Positions 34,103 to 42,297 of a stretch of DNA of 64,000 nt are shown here, piece by piece. Both the position numbers and the translations under genes were made by a program. Within the stretch, counting starts at the first letter, position 1. Every line of letters begins with the position of its first letter. The notes under the pieces are model-generated. The model ran no database searches. It saw nothing but the letters and a program-made list of their open reading frames with translations, and was not told where the DNA came from. The stretch covers positions 930,001-994,000 of the forward strand of contig NZ_CP044285.1 in NCBI RefSeq assembly GCF_008728635.1. The letters are read 5' to 3'. The DNA is from Hymenobacter baengnokdamensis. Lineage in GTDB: Bacteria > Bacteroidota > Bacteroidia > Cytophagales > Hymenobacteraceae.

Positions 34103-36121
34103 ATGACATTCGACCGCAAAGACTACCCCAACGACGTGCTGCTGCGCCTCTACCGCGAGCTGCTGAAGCCGCGCCTGATTGAGGAAAAGATGCTCATTCT
34201 GCTGCGTCAGGGCAAGATAACTAAGTGGTTTTCGGGCATCGGGCAGGAAGCCATCTCGGTGGGCAGTACGCTGGCATTACATAGCGACGAGTATATATTG
34301 CCCCTGCACCGCAACCTGGGCGTGTTTACCGGGCGCGGCGTGCCCCTGGGGCGGCTCTTTGCCCAGTGGCAGGGCAAAGCCACGGGCTACACCAAGGGCC
34401 GCGACCGCTCGTTTCACTTCGGTACCAACGAGCACCACATTGTGGGTATGATTTCGCACCTGGGGCCCCAGCTGGCCGTGGCCGACGGCATTGCGCTGGC
34501 CGATTTATTAGATGAAAAGCCGCGCGTCACGCTCACCTACTCGGGCGATGGCGGGGCCAGCGAGGGCGACTTTCACGAGGCCCTCAACGTGGCGGCCGTG
34601 TGGCAGCTGCCGGTTATATTTCTGATTGAGAACAACGGCTACGGGCTCAGCACGCCCAGCAATGAGCAGTTCCGGTTCAAGTCGTTTGTTGACAAAGGCC
34701 CCGCCTACGGCATGGAAGCCGTGCAGGTAGATGGCAACAACGTGCTCGAAGTATATGATAAAATATATACATTGGCGACCGACCTGCGCCAAAACCCGCG
34801 CCCGGTGCTGGTGGAGGCGCTCACGTTTCGGATGCGCGGCCACGAGGAAGCCAGCGGTACCAAGTACGTGCCCGCCGAGCTGATGCAGGAATGGGCCGCC
34901 AAAGACCCCGTCGAGAACTACGAGAAGTGGCTGCTGGCCGAAGGCATTCTCAGCGAAACGGCCCGCGTGCAAATGCGCGAAACCATCAAGCAGGAGATAG
35001 AGAAAGGCTGGCAGGAAACCGAGGCCGCCCCCGCCCCGGTAGCCGATGATGCCCGCGAGCTGGCCGACATGTATGCGCCGGCTCCGCAGCTACAGGTGAA
35101 AAAAGAAGAGTTAAAAGATGGTAGCCCCGCACCGGCAGAAGAAAAAGAGCAGCTTTCAACTAAAGAAATCCGCTTTATCGATGCCATTCAGCAGGGCCTG
35201 CGCCAGAGCATGCAGCGCTACCCCGAGCTAGTGCTGATGGGCCAGGACATTGCCGAGTACGGCGGTGTATTTAAGATTACCGAAGGCTTCGTGGCCGAGT
35301 TTGGCAAGGGCCGGGTGCGCAATACGCCACTTTGCGAGTCGGCCATCGTGGGCGCGGGCCTGGGCCTGAGCATCCGCGGCAAGAAGGCGATGGTCGAGAT
35401 GCAGTTTGCTGATTTTGTGACCTGCGGCTTCAATCAGATTGTCAATAACTTGGCTAAAAGCTACTACCGCTGGGGCCAGCACGCCGATGTGGTGGTGCGC
35501 ATGCCCACCGGTGCCGGCACGGCCGCCGGGCCGTTTCACTCGCAAAGTAACGAGGCGTGGTTTACCCATGTGCCGGGGCTGAAAGTGGTGTATCCGAGCA
35601 ATCCGCACGATGCCAAAGGCCTGCTTTGCGCGGCCTTTGAAGACCCCAATCCCGTCATGTACTTCGAGCACAAGTTGCTGTATCGCTCACTGAGCGGGCC
35701 GGTGCCCGAGGCGTACTACACCACGCCCATCGGCCAGGCGGCGCTGGCCCAGGAGGGCGACGAGCTGAGCGTTATCACCTACGGCCTGGGTGTGCATTGG
35801 GCCTTGGCTGCCTGCAAAGAGCTGGCTATCAAGGCCGATATTCTGGACCTGCGCACCCTATTACCCTGGGATACCGAAGCCGTGAGCCGCACCGTGCACA
35901 AAACCGGCCGCGTGCTCATTCTGCACGAAGACACGCTCACGGGCGGCCTGGGCGGCGAGCTGGCCGCCTGGATTGCCGAGCACTGCTTCAGCAGCCTCGA
36001 TGCGCCGGTGCGGCGCGTAGCTTCGCTCGATACGGCCGTGCCGTTTGCGCCGCCGCTGGAGGCCGGTTTTTTGCCCCAGCAGCGTTTGCGTGAGCAGCTT
36101 AAGGCGTTGCGCGACTACTAG
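34103..36121 (+). CDS. Fused alpha-beta 2-oxoacid dehydrogenase E1 component
   Basis: A 672-residue thiamine-diphosphate enzyme in which E1 alpha (about 1-330) and E1 beta (about 350-672) are joined by an Ala/Pro/Lys linker. It decarboxylates a branched-chain or related 2-oxoacid and passes the acyl group to E2. The alpha half contains the ThDP motif GDGGASEGDFHEAL starting at residue 148 and ENNGYG near 178. The beta half has MGQDIAEYGGVFKITEGF, NTPLCESAIVGAGLGLSIRG and MPTGAGTAAGPFHSQSNEAWF. The single-chain form is common in Bacteroidota and is usually annotated as branched-chain E1. E2 and E3 are not in the window. Confidence 0.94.
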   Translation: MTFDRKDYPNDVLLRLYRELLKPRLIEEKMLILLRQGKITKWFSGIGQEAISVGSTLALHSDEYILPLHRNLGVFTGRGVPLGRLFAQWQGKATGYTKGRDRSFHFGTNEHHIVGMISHLGPQLAVADGIALADLLDEKPRVTLTYSGDGGASEGDFHEALNVAAVWQLPVIFLIENNGYGLSTPSNEQFRFKSFVDKGPAYGMEAVQVDGNNVLEVYDKIYTLATDLRQNPRPVLVEALTFRMRGHEEASGTKYVPAELMQEWAAKDPVENYEKWLLAEGILSETARVQMRETIKQEIEKGWQETEAAPAPVADDARELADMYAPAPQLQVKKEELKDGSPAPAEEKEQLSTKEIRFIDAIQQGLRQSMQRYPELVLMGQDIAEYGGVFKITEGFVAEFGKGRVRNTPLCESAIVGAGLGLSIRGKKAMVEMQFADFVTCGFNQIVNNLAKSYYRWGQHADVVVRMPTGAGTAAGPFHSQSNEAWFTHVPGLKVVYPSNPHDAKGLLCAAFEDPNPVMYFEHKLLYRSLSGPVPEAYYTTPIGQAALAQEGDELSVITYGLGVHWALAACKELAIKADILDLRTLLPWDTEAVSRTVHKTGRVLILHEDTLTGGLGGELAAWIAEHCFSSLDAPVRRVASLDTAVPFAPPLEAGFLPQQRLREQLKALRDY

Positions 36122-36172
36122 CCCGGCCGGCAGCCTTGTATCTTGCGTATAGTCGGGCTCAATAATCTTGCT

Positions 36173-36880
36173 GTGAAGTTTTTAAAGAAGCTACCTGTTC
36201 GCGTTGTCTTTTTGCTGCCCTTCGTGCTGGGGCTGCTGAGCAGCTGCGCGGTGTACGACCATATTTTTCATCCGCACCGCCTGCCCACGCCCAAGATGAA
36301 CCCCGAGCTCAAAGCGAAGGTGAAGGCCGCGGAGAAAGCGCGCCACAAAGGCACCTCGCTCAAGCCGGCCGAAACGACCACCGACGAGGCGGCTGGTGCG
36401 GGTGGTAGTGCAGGCAGCGCCGAGCCCGGCGCCCCGGCTGCGCCCGCCGGTGCCGCGCCTGCTGAAGAGAAGAAGAAAACGATGTCGTACAGCGAGCTGC
36501 CCACCGGCACCAAAGTTAAATACGATAAGCACCTGCTCATTAAAAAGAGCTGGCTGGAGCGCATTCTGCAAAACAGGCGCAAGCTGCACCACTACGATAC
36601 CCGCCCGCTGACGCCCCGCGAAGCCAGCCGCGAAAACCGCCGTATTCGCAAGCACGGCCATACCAAGGGTGATAAAGGGGGCGATACCGCGCCCGGCAAG
36701 CAGAAAGGCTCTGTTGACCCGGCCCTCGACCCAGGCCCCGACCCTGGTCCGCCCGCTGCGGCTCCTACCCAGCCCAGTGTTGCCCCCGACCCGGCACCCG
36801 CTCCCAAGCCCGCCAAAACCAAGGCCAAAAAAGTGCCGGTGCCCAAGCCCGACCCTACGCAGCCGGCTCCGGGCCAGTAA
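36173..36880 (+). CDS. Lipoprotein with disordered Pro/Ala/Lys-rich body
   Basis: A 235-residue protein. Starting at the GTG at 36173 gives a lipoprotein signal (MKFLKKLPVRVVFLLPFVL) with lipobox LLSSC. The mature chain is mostly low complexity: an Ala/Gly/Pro segment, a conserved-looking core KVKYDKHLLIKKSWLERILQ followed by NRRKLHHYDTRPLTPREA, then a long Pro/Ala/Lys tail. No domain is recognised. A TATCTTGC sequence at 36139-36146 may be its -7 element, which would exclude an in-frame TTG start at 36143. The next gene begins 38 bases downstream. Confidence 0.6.
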   Translation: MKFLKKLPVRVVFLLPFVLGLLSSCAVYDHIFHPHRLPTPKMNPELKAKVKAAEKARHKGTSLKPAETTTDEAAGAGGSAGSAEPGAPAAPAGAAPAEEKKKTMSYSELPTGTKVKYDKHLLIKKSWLERILQNRRKLHHYDTRPLTPREASRENRRIRKHGHTKGDKGGDTAPGKQKGSVDPALDPGPDPGPPAAAPTQPSVAPDPAPAPKPAKTKAKKVPVPKPDPTQPAPGQ

Positions 36881-36918
36881 TTTCGCTCGCTTCCTTTCCC
36901 ACTCTTTTCGTTGTGCTT

Positions 36919-37224
36919 ATGCTTCGTTATTTTCCGCTGGGCCTGCTCTGGTTGGCTACGGCCGCCTCGGCGCAGATAGAGCCCGTGAGCCCGGCTCGCC
37001 AGCGGGCGGCCGAGCGCCAGGCCCGGCGGGCCGCTCACACGGTCGAAGCGCCTTACAAAGACAGTCACCTCGATGCGCCGCACCGGCCGCTGCGGCGCGG
37101 CGAAAGCGCGCCCCTCACCCGCGTGGCCAACGAGCCCCGGTTTGGCCGCGATGGCGCGCCGCATGTTACCGAGCCAAAATTTCCCGGCCTGCGCCGCCAC
37201 CCCAAAAGCGAACCCAAGCCCTAG
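36919..37224 (+). CDS. Small exported basic protein
   Basis: A 101-residue protein with a signal peptide (MLRYFPLGLLWLATAASAQ). The mature part is rich in Arg, Ala, His and Pro (RQRAAERQARRAAHTVEAP and HRPLRRGESAPLTRV) and is probably disordered. No family is recognised. It follows the lipoprotein gene by 38 bases and may be cotranscribed. A 9-bp hairpin (37243-37251 with 37258-37266) lies after the stop, without T-run. Confidence 0.5.
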   Translation: MLRYFPLGLLWLATAASAQIEPVSPARQRAAERQARRAAHTVEAPYKDSHLDAPHRPLRRGESAPLTRVANEPRFGRDGAPHVTEPKFPGLRRHPKSEPKP

Positions 37225-37263
37225 CTCCAGGGTTAAAAGAACTAACCGGCGCCTGCCCGCTGG

Positions 37264-37285
37264 TTAAATATAGAAAAAATACTAT
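37264..37285. promoter_or_regulatory. Candidate regulatory motif upstream of ytxJ, shared with ypdA
   Basis: This AT-rich 22-mer contains ATAGAAAAAATACTAT, an ATAG/CTAT inverted pair, and differs at one base from 52730-52751 upstream of ypdA. It ends 21 bases before the ytxJ ATG. Both genes belong to the bacillithiol system, so it may be an operator or a special promoter. Confidence 0.5.
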
Positions 37286-37306
37286 ATTAAAACCGCCTTT
37301 CCCATT

Positions 37307-37660
37307 ATGGCTACCCCCTGGCTCCCACTTACCCAGCCTGAGCAGCTGCGCGACCTTGTGCAGGAATCGCACGAGCATCCGGTGCTCATTTTTAAGCACA
37401 GCACCACCTGTTCCATTAGCGCGGCGGCTAAGGCCAAGGTTGAGCGCCAGTGGCCCGACGCCTCACTGCCCGCCGACACGCCGCTTTACTACCTCGACTT
37501 GCTGCGCTTTCGCCCCCTTTCGGGTCAGATTGCCGACGAGTTTGGCGTGCAGCACCAGTCGCCGCAGCTGCTGCTCATTCAGGATGGTGAGTGCCGCTAC
37601 CACGCCTCGCACATGAGCATCCGGCTCAGCGAAGCCGGGGCCGCAGTGGCTGCCAAATAG
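37307..37660 (+). CDS. ytxJ: Bacillithiol system redox-active protein YtxJ
   Basis: A 117-residue thioredoxin-fold protein with a monothiol-type active site: VLIFKHSTTCSISAAAKAKVE around Cys35. The cis-proline region appears as HQSPQLLLIQDGE near 85-97. YtxJ proteins are thought to act as bacilliredoxin-like partners that reduce bacillithiol mixed disulfides. It is preceded by the AT-rich motif at 37264-37285 and closed by a strong terminator at 37672. Confidence 0.92.
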   Translation: MATPWLPLTQPEQLRDLVQESHEHPVLIFKHSTTCSISAAAKAKVERQWPDASLPADTPLYYLDLLRFRPLSGQIADEFGVQHQSPQLLLIQDGECRYHASHMSIRLSEAGAAVAAK

Positions 37661-37671
37661 AAAATCCGCCC

Positions 37672-37716
37672 AACAAAAAGAGCCGCTCCGGGAAATCCGG
37701 AGCGGCTCTTTTTGTT
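37672..37716 (+). terminator. Intrinsic terminator after ytxJ
   Basis: A perfect 20-bp stem (37672-37691 with 37697-37716) with a five-base GAAAT loop; the right arm includes CTCTTTTTGTT. It would work in both directions and shields ytxJ from the adjacent IS element. Confidence 0.9.
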
Positions 37717-37730
37717 GATGCAACTAGTGC

Positions 37731-38525
37731 TCAGTCAGAGGAATTAGTTACCCTAATTTTCTGGTAATGGCGGTCGAGTTTAACGCGGGCTTTTTCGAGG
37801 GTGAACTGCCAGTGGACGGTAACCTGGGCGGCATTGCGCTGGGCCACGCAGGCGGCGACGTGGGCGGTGAGTTCGTCGAGGGTGGGGATGCGCTGGTGCA
37901 GGCACTGGCGGGCGATGGCCGAGAGTTCAAGTTCGACCATGTTAAGCCAGGAGGCATTTTTAGGGGTGTAGTGCACCTCGAAGCGGGCAGCCAGCGCGCG
38001 GGCCTGGGCGGCGGGCAGGTGCTGGTAGAAGACGGCGTCGGTGTGGGTGTTGAGGTTGTCCTGCACGAGCACGATTTTCTCGGCCTGCGCATAGTGGGCG
38101 GCCAAGGCCTGCATAAAACGGCAGTAATCGGCCCCGGTCCGGCGGGCCGAGACCTCGACCAGGCGCTGGCCGGTGCCCGGCTCAAACGCCACCAGCAGGC
38201 AGGCCGTGCCCTGGCGCACGTAGGTGCTGCTTTCGCGGCGGGGGCGCCCGGCTCTAGCGGCCTGCTCGCCTACGGCGGGCTGGGCCGGCACCGGGGGCAG
38301 GGGTTCGACGGGCTGGCTGTGGAGCACACAAGGGCGCTCATCGAAGCAGACGACGGGGAAAAGCGGGTCGTGAGGCCGCTCGTAGACGGCCAGCACGTCC
38401 TCCATGCGGGCTACGAAGGCCGCATTCATCGCCCCGAGGCACCAGTGCTGCTGGCGGTGGGGGTGCAGCTCGTTTTTTTGAGCATCTGGCTCACCGTTTC
38501 GTGGGAAATAGTGTCCACCAGGCAC
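37731..38525 (-). CDS. IS630 transposase, catalytic frame (orfB)
   Basis: The DDE catalytic domain. Asp62 (CFDERPC), Asp156 (VLVQDNLNTH) and Glu198 (ASWLNMVELE) form the catalytic triad typical of IS630. The frame is read by a -1 shift from orfA at a run of seven adenines (plus-strand T-run 38473-38479): in the shifted frame, AQKNELHPHR joins MLKK of orfA to give the family-type MLKKNELHPHR. Its own first codons before that point are not family-like, so the true product is the orfA-orfB fusion. The stop lies inside the left terminal repeat. Confidence 0.9.
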   Translation of the reverse strand: MPGGHYFPRNGEPDAQKNELHPHRQQHWCLGAMNAAFVARMEDVLAVYERPHDPLFPVVCFDERPCVLHSQPVEPLPPVPAQPAVGEQAARAGRPRRESSTYVRQGTACLLVAFEPGTGQRLVEVSARRTGADYCRFMQALAAHYAQAEKIVLVQDNLNTHTDAVFYQHLPAAQARALAARFEVHYTPKNASWLNMVELELSAIARQCLHQRIPTLDELTAHVAACVAQRNAAQVTVHWQFTLEKARVKLDRHYQKIRVTNSSD

Positions 38526-38917
38526 AGTTCCACCGCCTTATCGGCCAGCAAGCGCAGGGTCCAGCGGCTATGGCCCACCGGGGCCGGTGTACAGGCTAGC
38601 GCCGTGACGGCGGCGCGTTGGGGACCATCAAAGCGGCGTGGCCCACCACTACGCGGGGCCTCGGCCAAGGCGACTTGCCACCCGGCCGCTTCGTACCGGC
38701 GGCGTATCTTGCTGACTGCCTGGCGGCTCAGGCCAACGGCTTGGCCGGCGGCCTGCTGGCCGATACCGGTCGCCAAGGCCAGCAGCGCCTGGGCGCGGCG
38801 CACGGCTCGTACGGGCCGACGACCGGTGCGCGTGAAATTTTCGAGGGCAGCTTGGTCAGCCGCCGGGAGGGCAAAGGGAGTAAGGGGACGAGACATAAGG
38901 CCCCTAACCCGGAGCAC
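38426..38917 (-). CDS. IS630 transposase, DNA-binding frame (orfA)
   Basis: The helix-turn-helix part of the transposase. RRAQALLALATGIGQQAAGQ followed by AVGLSRQAVSKIRRRYEAAG is the first HTH, and the winged-helix half ends at DTISHETVSQMLKK. It stops at 38426 after an unrelated tail; a -1 shift at the A7 run (38473-38479) leads into orfB. An ATG at 38896 (MSRPLTPF) is an equally good start. The two frames overlap by about 100 bases. Confidence 0.88.
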   Translation of the reverse strand: MLRVRGLMSRPLTPFALPAADQAALENFTRTGRRPVRAVRRAQALLALATGIGQQAAGQAVGLSRQAVSKIRRRYEAAGWQVALAEAPRSGGPRRFDGPQRAAVTALACTPAPVGHSRWTLRLLADKAVELCLVDTISHETVSQMLKKTSCTPTASSTGASGR

Positions 38918-38973
38918 AGTGGTTTGTTAATTATTTCCTCTGACGCAGCACTAGCTGGTTGCCCGACAGCTAA

Positions 38974-39576
38974 TTACTTCTTGGCGTCCATTTCAGCCTG
39001 AAGCTTCTCAAACATGGCCAGGTGCATCTGCAGCATCGGGATATTCTTGGCCGCATAAGCCCGAACCTCGGGGTCGCCGGCTTTGGTCGAGCCATCCGTG
39101 AACTCCTTGATGTCGTCTTTATGGTCTTTCACCATCTGCTTGACGTACTCCTTGTCCAGCGAAACATCCTTGTTGGCTAGCACATCATTGTACACTTTCT
39201 GCTGCTCGTCGCCCAGCACGGTGGGCAGAGTAATGTTCTTTTTGGCCGCGAGTGCTTTTAGCTCGGCATTGCCTTTGGTGTGGTCTTTCACCATCTGCTC
39301 GGCGGCTTGCCGGGCGCCGGGCGTCCGGGCACGCTTGGCTACCTCTGTACCCATCTGCACTTCGAGCAGACCACCGCTGGCAGCTTTGGTCATAAACTCC
39401 GAGTCATCTTTTTTATCATCTTTTACAGCGGCGCCCTGCCCAGTGGGCTGAACGGTGCTGTCGGCTTTCGCCTCGTTTACTTTCTGCGCCTCCTTCACCG
39501 AGTCGGTTGAGGAGTTGCAGCTGGCGGTTGCCAGCAAAAGCGTAGCGGCTACCAAACTAAGCTGAAAAGATTTCAT
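38974..39576 (-). CDS. DUF4142 lipoprotein (ferritin-like helical bundle), copy 1
   Basis: A 200-residue lipoprotein: signal MKSFQLSLVAATLLLATASC with lipobox TASC. The DUF4142 domain follows from about residue 58: FMTKAASGGLLEVQMGTEVA, AAEQMVKDHTKGNAELKALA and EYVKQMVKDHKDDIKEF. Its paired Glu/His helices resemble ferritin-like bundles; the activity is unknown. It is the downstream member of a tandem pair with 39638-40294, spaced by 61 bases. The IS630 element ends 20 bases beyond its stop codon. Confidence 0.87.
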   Translation of the reverse strand: MKSFQLSLVAATLLLATASCNSSTDSVKEAQKVNEAKADSTVQPTGQGAAVKDDKKDDSEFMTKAASGGLLEVQMGTEVAKRARTPGARQAAEQMVKDHTKGNAELKALAAKKNITLPTVLGDEQQKVYNDVLANKDVSLDKEYVKQMVKDHKDDIKEFTDGSTKAGDPEVRAYAAKNIPMLQMHLAMFEKLQAEMDAKK

Positions 39577-39637
39577 AAAAGCAGTGTTCGCTGATAAAGA
39601 GGGTATTACTTCTGTCAGGCTGACCAAGCGGTCGGAC

Positions 39638-40294
39638 TTACATCTTCATATGACTGTCCTGGGTAGCCATTTGCAGGTGGCTTTCCACTACGGGCAGCGT
39701 CTTTGTAATGAAACCCTGCAAGTCAGCATCCTTCGTCATTTTCTGGTGCGCGGCCATCGTGTTGGCCATTTTCTGGTGGTCAGTTACCATCTGGCTGAGG
39801 TATTTTTCCTCCAAAGCCTTACCCGAAAGCTTCTCCATAGCAGGGGCCATTGCTTTGTGCTCGGCGTCCATGTCGGTAGGTAGCTTTACACCTTTTTTAG
39901 CCGCAATAGTCTTGAGGTCGGCCGTGCTCTTGGTGTGGTCGGCTATCATCTTGTTAGCCATATCTTTAGCAGGGCCGGTAACGCCTTTAGCCAGCGCCAT
40001 TTTGCTCTGCTGAATCTCGTTCTGGTCGGAGTGCGCGGCTGACATCATAAACTCGGCATCGGTGGCATGCGGCGCGGTGGGGCCATTAGGGTCAGCTTTG
40101 CCGGCAGTAGCCGCAGCACCCGCCGGCGATGACATCGCCATTTTGGACGTATCGGCACTCGTTGCCTTAGCAGTGGAAGCCGAATCGGGGCTGGCAGCAG
40201 TAGTGGTGGTAGTAGTGCTGGTGTCGGTGTTTGAGCCGCACGATGACAGAGCGAGCAGGCAGGCCCCCAGCAGGGGTAAAGTGGAGCGGAGCAT
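39638..40294 (-). CDS. DUF4142 lipoprotein (ferritin-like helical bundle), copy 2
   Basis: A 218-residue lipoprotein: signal MLRSTLPLLGACLLALSSC with lipobox LSSC. A Thr/Ser/Ala-rich linker (about 20-70) precedes the DUF4142 domain: FMMSAAHSDQNEIQQSKMAL, NKMIADHTKSTADLKTIAAK and KYLSQMVTDHQKMANTMAAH. The domain is Met- and His-rich (repeated HxKM), unlike copy 1, which might favour copper or other soft-metal binding; that is speculation. Upstream, a TACCTTTC sequence at 40319-40326 may be its -7 element. In-frame codons before the ATG at 40294 are not signal-like. Confidence 0.85.
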   Translation of the reverse strand: MLRSTLPLLGACLLALSSCGSNTDTSTTTTTTAASPDSASTAKATSADTSKMAMSSPAGAAATAGKADPNGPTAPHATDAEFMMSAAHSDQNEIQQSKMALAKGVTGPAKDMANKMIADHTKSTADLKTIAAKKGVKLPTDMDAEHKAMAPAMEKLSGKALEEKYLSQMVTDHQKMANTMAAHQKMTKDADLQGFITKTLPVVESHLQMATQDSHMKM

Positions 40295-40514
40295 GGTAAG
40301 TGAAAAAGAGTGAATGAGAAAGGTAGTTGAATACGAGTAGATTAGCTGAAAGTTGCACTTACTTTTTAAGTTTCTGACTACAAGGATACTTGGCAGACTG
40401 CCGTTCAAGTATTATTTTTTCAGGCGGTCATTAAACTCTGGGTGGCTTTGTCGCTCTTAGCTAGTACAAACGCTTTTTATAACCCTGGCTACTTCACCCT
40501 TACCTTACTTACCC

Positions 40515-41369
40515 ATGCGTTACCACCTTACCAGCCTTCGCTCCTTAGCCTATGCCGCCCTGGCAAGCGGCCTGTTGCTGACTGCCAGCTGCCACCGTGC
40601 CGATGTAGTAGCCGACGACGTAACCTCGGCCGAAGACCAGGGCCAGGGCGACGAGGAAAATGCTACCACGACCGACCTTGTCGAGGCCGCCGCTCCTCAG
40701 GATGCTACCGACTCGGCCAGCCCCACTGTGTCTGACCCTGCTGAGCTTAAAACGCTGGTTTCGGGCTGCCTCACCCGCACCTACGATGCCAGCACCCGCA
40801 CGCTCACGCTCGACTTTGGCCCTACCAACTGCCTGTGCGCCGATGGTCGCTACCGTCGGGGTAAGATTACGGCCGTGTTTAGCGGCCCTTACCGCCAGGC
40901 TGGCGCGGTGGTTACCATCAACCGCACCAACTACTTCGTCAACGACAACCAGCACCTGGGCACCCGCGTCATCACCAACCTCGGCAATGGCTCGTTTAAC
41001 CTGAGCGTGCAGAACGCCAGCATCATCTTCGCCAATAATGGCGGCACTACTTCCTGGTCGTCGGAGCGCACCTATACCCGTACGGCGGGCTTCGGCACGC
41101 GCAGCATCCTCGACGATGTCTATAGCATTACGGGCGCGCTCACGGGCACCAACCGCCGCAATGTTACCTACGCGGCCACCATCCAGAGCCCGCTTATTAA
41201 GAAGTTCAGCCCCGGATGCGCCCGGCACTTCGTAGCCGGCATCGTTGAGATTACCAACGACAAGGAAAAAGCAATGCTGCTTAACTATGACCCCACGAAC
41301 ACGGCTGCCTGCGACAACATCGCCTCCGTAACCGTAAACGGCCATACCCGCACCATCTACCTGAAGTAA
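40515..41369 (+). CDS. Lipoprotein with Bacteroidota-specific beta domain
   Basis: A 284-residue lipoprotein: signal MRYHLTSLRSLAYAALASG, lipobox LTASC. After a Glu/Asp/Ala-rich linker comes a domain with STRTLTLDFGPTNCLCADGR, YRRGKITAVFSGPY and NYFVNDNQHLGTRVITNLG, a pattern I have seen in many unnamed Bacteroidota lipoproteins. Cysteines at TNCLC, PGC and AACD may form disulfides. It is likely to be a beta-sandwich facing the periplasm or the surface. It converges with ispD, with a terminator nested in a larger repeat between them. Confidence 0.7.
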   Translation: MRYHLTSLRSLAYAALASGLLLTASCHRADVVADDVTSAEDQGQGDEENATTTDLVEAAAPQDATDSASPTVSDPAELKTLVSGCLTRTYDASTRTLTLDFGPTNCLCADGRYRRGKITAVFSGPYRQAGAVVTINRTNYFVNDNQHLGTRVITNLGNGSFNLSVQNASIIFANNGGTTSWSSERTYTRTAGFGTRSILDDVYSITGALTGTNRRNVTYAATIQSPLIKKFSPGCARHFVAGIVEITNDKEKAMLLNYDPTNTAACDNIASVTVNGHTRTIYLK

Positions 41370-41375
41370 TGGCTA

Positions 41376-41532
41376 AACCGCAGATTTGTCGGATTTTAGT
41401 GACGATTACTTGGAAGTGAATCAACAAAAAAGGCTGCTCACCTGAGCAGCCTTTTTTGTTATCAGGGACTGGTATAGCTGGGTACGATTGGGAAAGTAAG
41501 CGGCATCACCAAAATCCGGGTAATCCGCGGTT
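41376..41532. repeat. Imperfect inverted repeat of CGGATT iterons enclosing a terminator
   Basis: The left arm at 41376-41405 (AACCGCAGATT, CGGATTTTAGTGA) pairs with the right arm at 41504-41532, whose complement reads AACCGCGGATT then CGGATTTTGGTGA. It belongs to the family of 57291-57492 and 24611-24652. The right arm runs up to the ispD stop codon. Confidence 0.65.
41423..41460. terminator. Bidirectional intrinsic terminator
   Basis: A perfect 18-bp stem (41423-41440 with 41443-41460) with a CC loop has A6 on the left and T6 on the right, so it works on both strands. It separates the lipoprotein gene from ispD. Confidence 0.92.
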
Positions 41533-42230
41533 CAGACAGCCTGGGCCAGGAGCGCCTCAGCCAGCAGCAGGTCTTCGGGAGTCGTGATTTTTAAATTGCG
41601 GTAGTCGCCTTCCACCAGGTGCACCGGGTGCAGGTCGTCCACTACGCTGGCATCGTCGGTGAAGGTTGGCAGCTCGGGCAGGCGATAGGCGCGGCGCAGC
41701 AGCGCCAGGTCAAACGTCTGCGGCGTCTGCATCAGGCGCAAGCGGCGGCGGTCGAGCGGCGACGAGCCGGCCGCCCCCAGCAGCCGCACCGAATCTTTGG
41801 GGGGCACGGCGGCCGCGGCCGCGCCGTGCGCAGCGGCCGCCTGGTAAGCGGCCTCAATCACGGGCGTTGAGACGAGCGGCCGCACGCCGTCGTGCACGGC
41901 CACCAGCGCGCCGGCGGCATCGGCGGGCAGCGCAGCCAGGCCGGCTTTCACCGATGCCCAGCGCGTAGCGCCGCCCGCTACCAGCGTATGCGGCAGGGTA
42001 ATATTATATTTTTTGCATATTGACTGCCAGTAGGCAAGCTGGTCAAACGGCAGCACCACCACCACCTGCGCCACGCCCAGCGTCGGCTCGGCAAAGCGGC
42101 GCAGCGTGTGCAGCAGCACCGGCTCGCCGCGCAGCAGCAAAAACTGCTTGGGCCGGTCGGCCCCCATGCGCTGCCCCGTGCCCCCGGCCACCAGAATGGC
42201 GTAGCGTACTGGCTTAGAAGGGTCTGTCAT
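41532..42230 (-). CDS. ispD: 2-C-methyl-D-erythritol 4-phosphate cytidylyltransferase
   Basis: A 232-residue enzyme of the non-mevalonate isoprenoid pathway that joins CTP to methylerythritol phosphate. The nucleotide loop AILVAGGTGQRMGADRPKQF is near residues 11-30, AVHDGVRPLVS near 105, and the end TDDASVVD, then HLVEGDYRNLKITTPEDL, is standard. The ATG at 42230 is chosen; an upstream in-frame start adds eleven residues not seen in the family. An AT-rich patch around 41999-42020 uses rare-looking codons in this GC-rich gene. Confidence 0.95.
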   Translation of the reverse strand: MTDPSKPVRYAILVAGGTGQRMGADRPKQFLLLRGEPVLLHTLRRFAEPTLGVAQVVVVLPFDQLAYWQSICKKYNITLPHTLVAGGATRWASVKAGLAALPADAAGALVAVHDGVRPLVSTPVIEAAYQAAAAHGAAAAAVPPKDSVRLLGAAGSSPLDRRRLRLMQTPQTFDLALLRRAYRLPELPTFTDDASVVDDLHPVHLVEGDYRNLKITTPEDLLLAEALLAQAV

Positions 42231-42297
42231 GGGAGGCGTACCGAAGTGGAGCGCGGCAAGCAACGGCTGCCGGACGGCTACTTATCACAAAGCGGCG

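Larger units (their letters stand above)
37727..38951 (-). mobile_element. Complete IS630-family insertion sequence
   Basis: The 1225-bp element carries imperfect terminal inverted repeats of about 26 bp (left 37727-37750, right 38928-38951), both beginning GTGCT and sharing GTCAGAGGAA, and is flanked by the TA dinucleotide at 37725-37726 and 38952-38953, the target duplication typical of IS630/Tc1. It contains a two-frame transposase. Ends and frames look intact, so it could be recent or active. It inserted between the ytxJ terminator and the DUF4142 lipoprotein gene without breaking either. Confidence 0.9.

Noticed and set aside
37767..38930. 387-codon plus-strand frame across the IS630 element
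   Set aside because: Antisense to the transposase frames, which carry the DDE triad and HTH.
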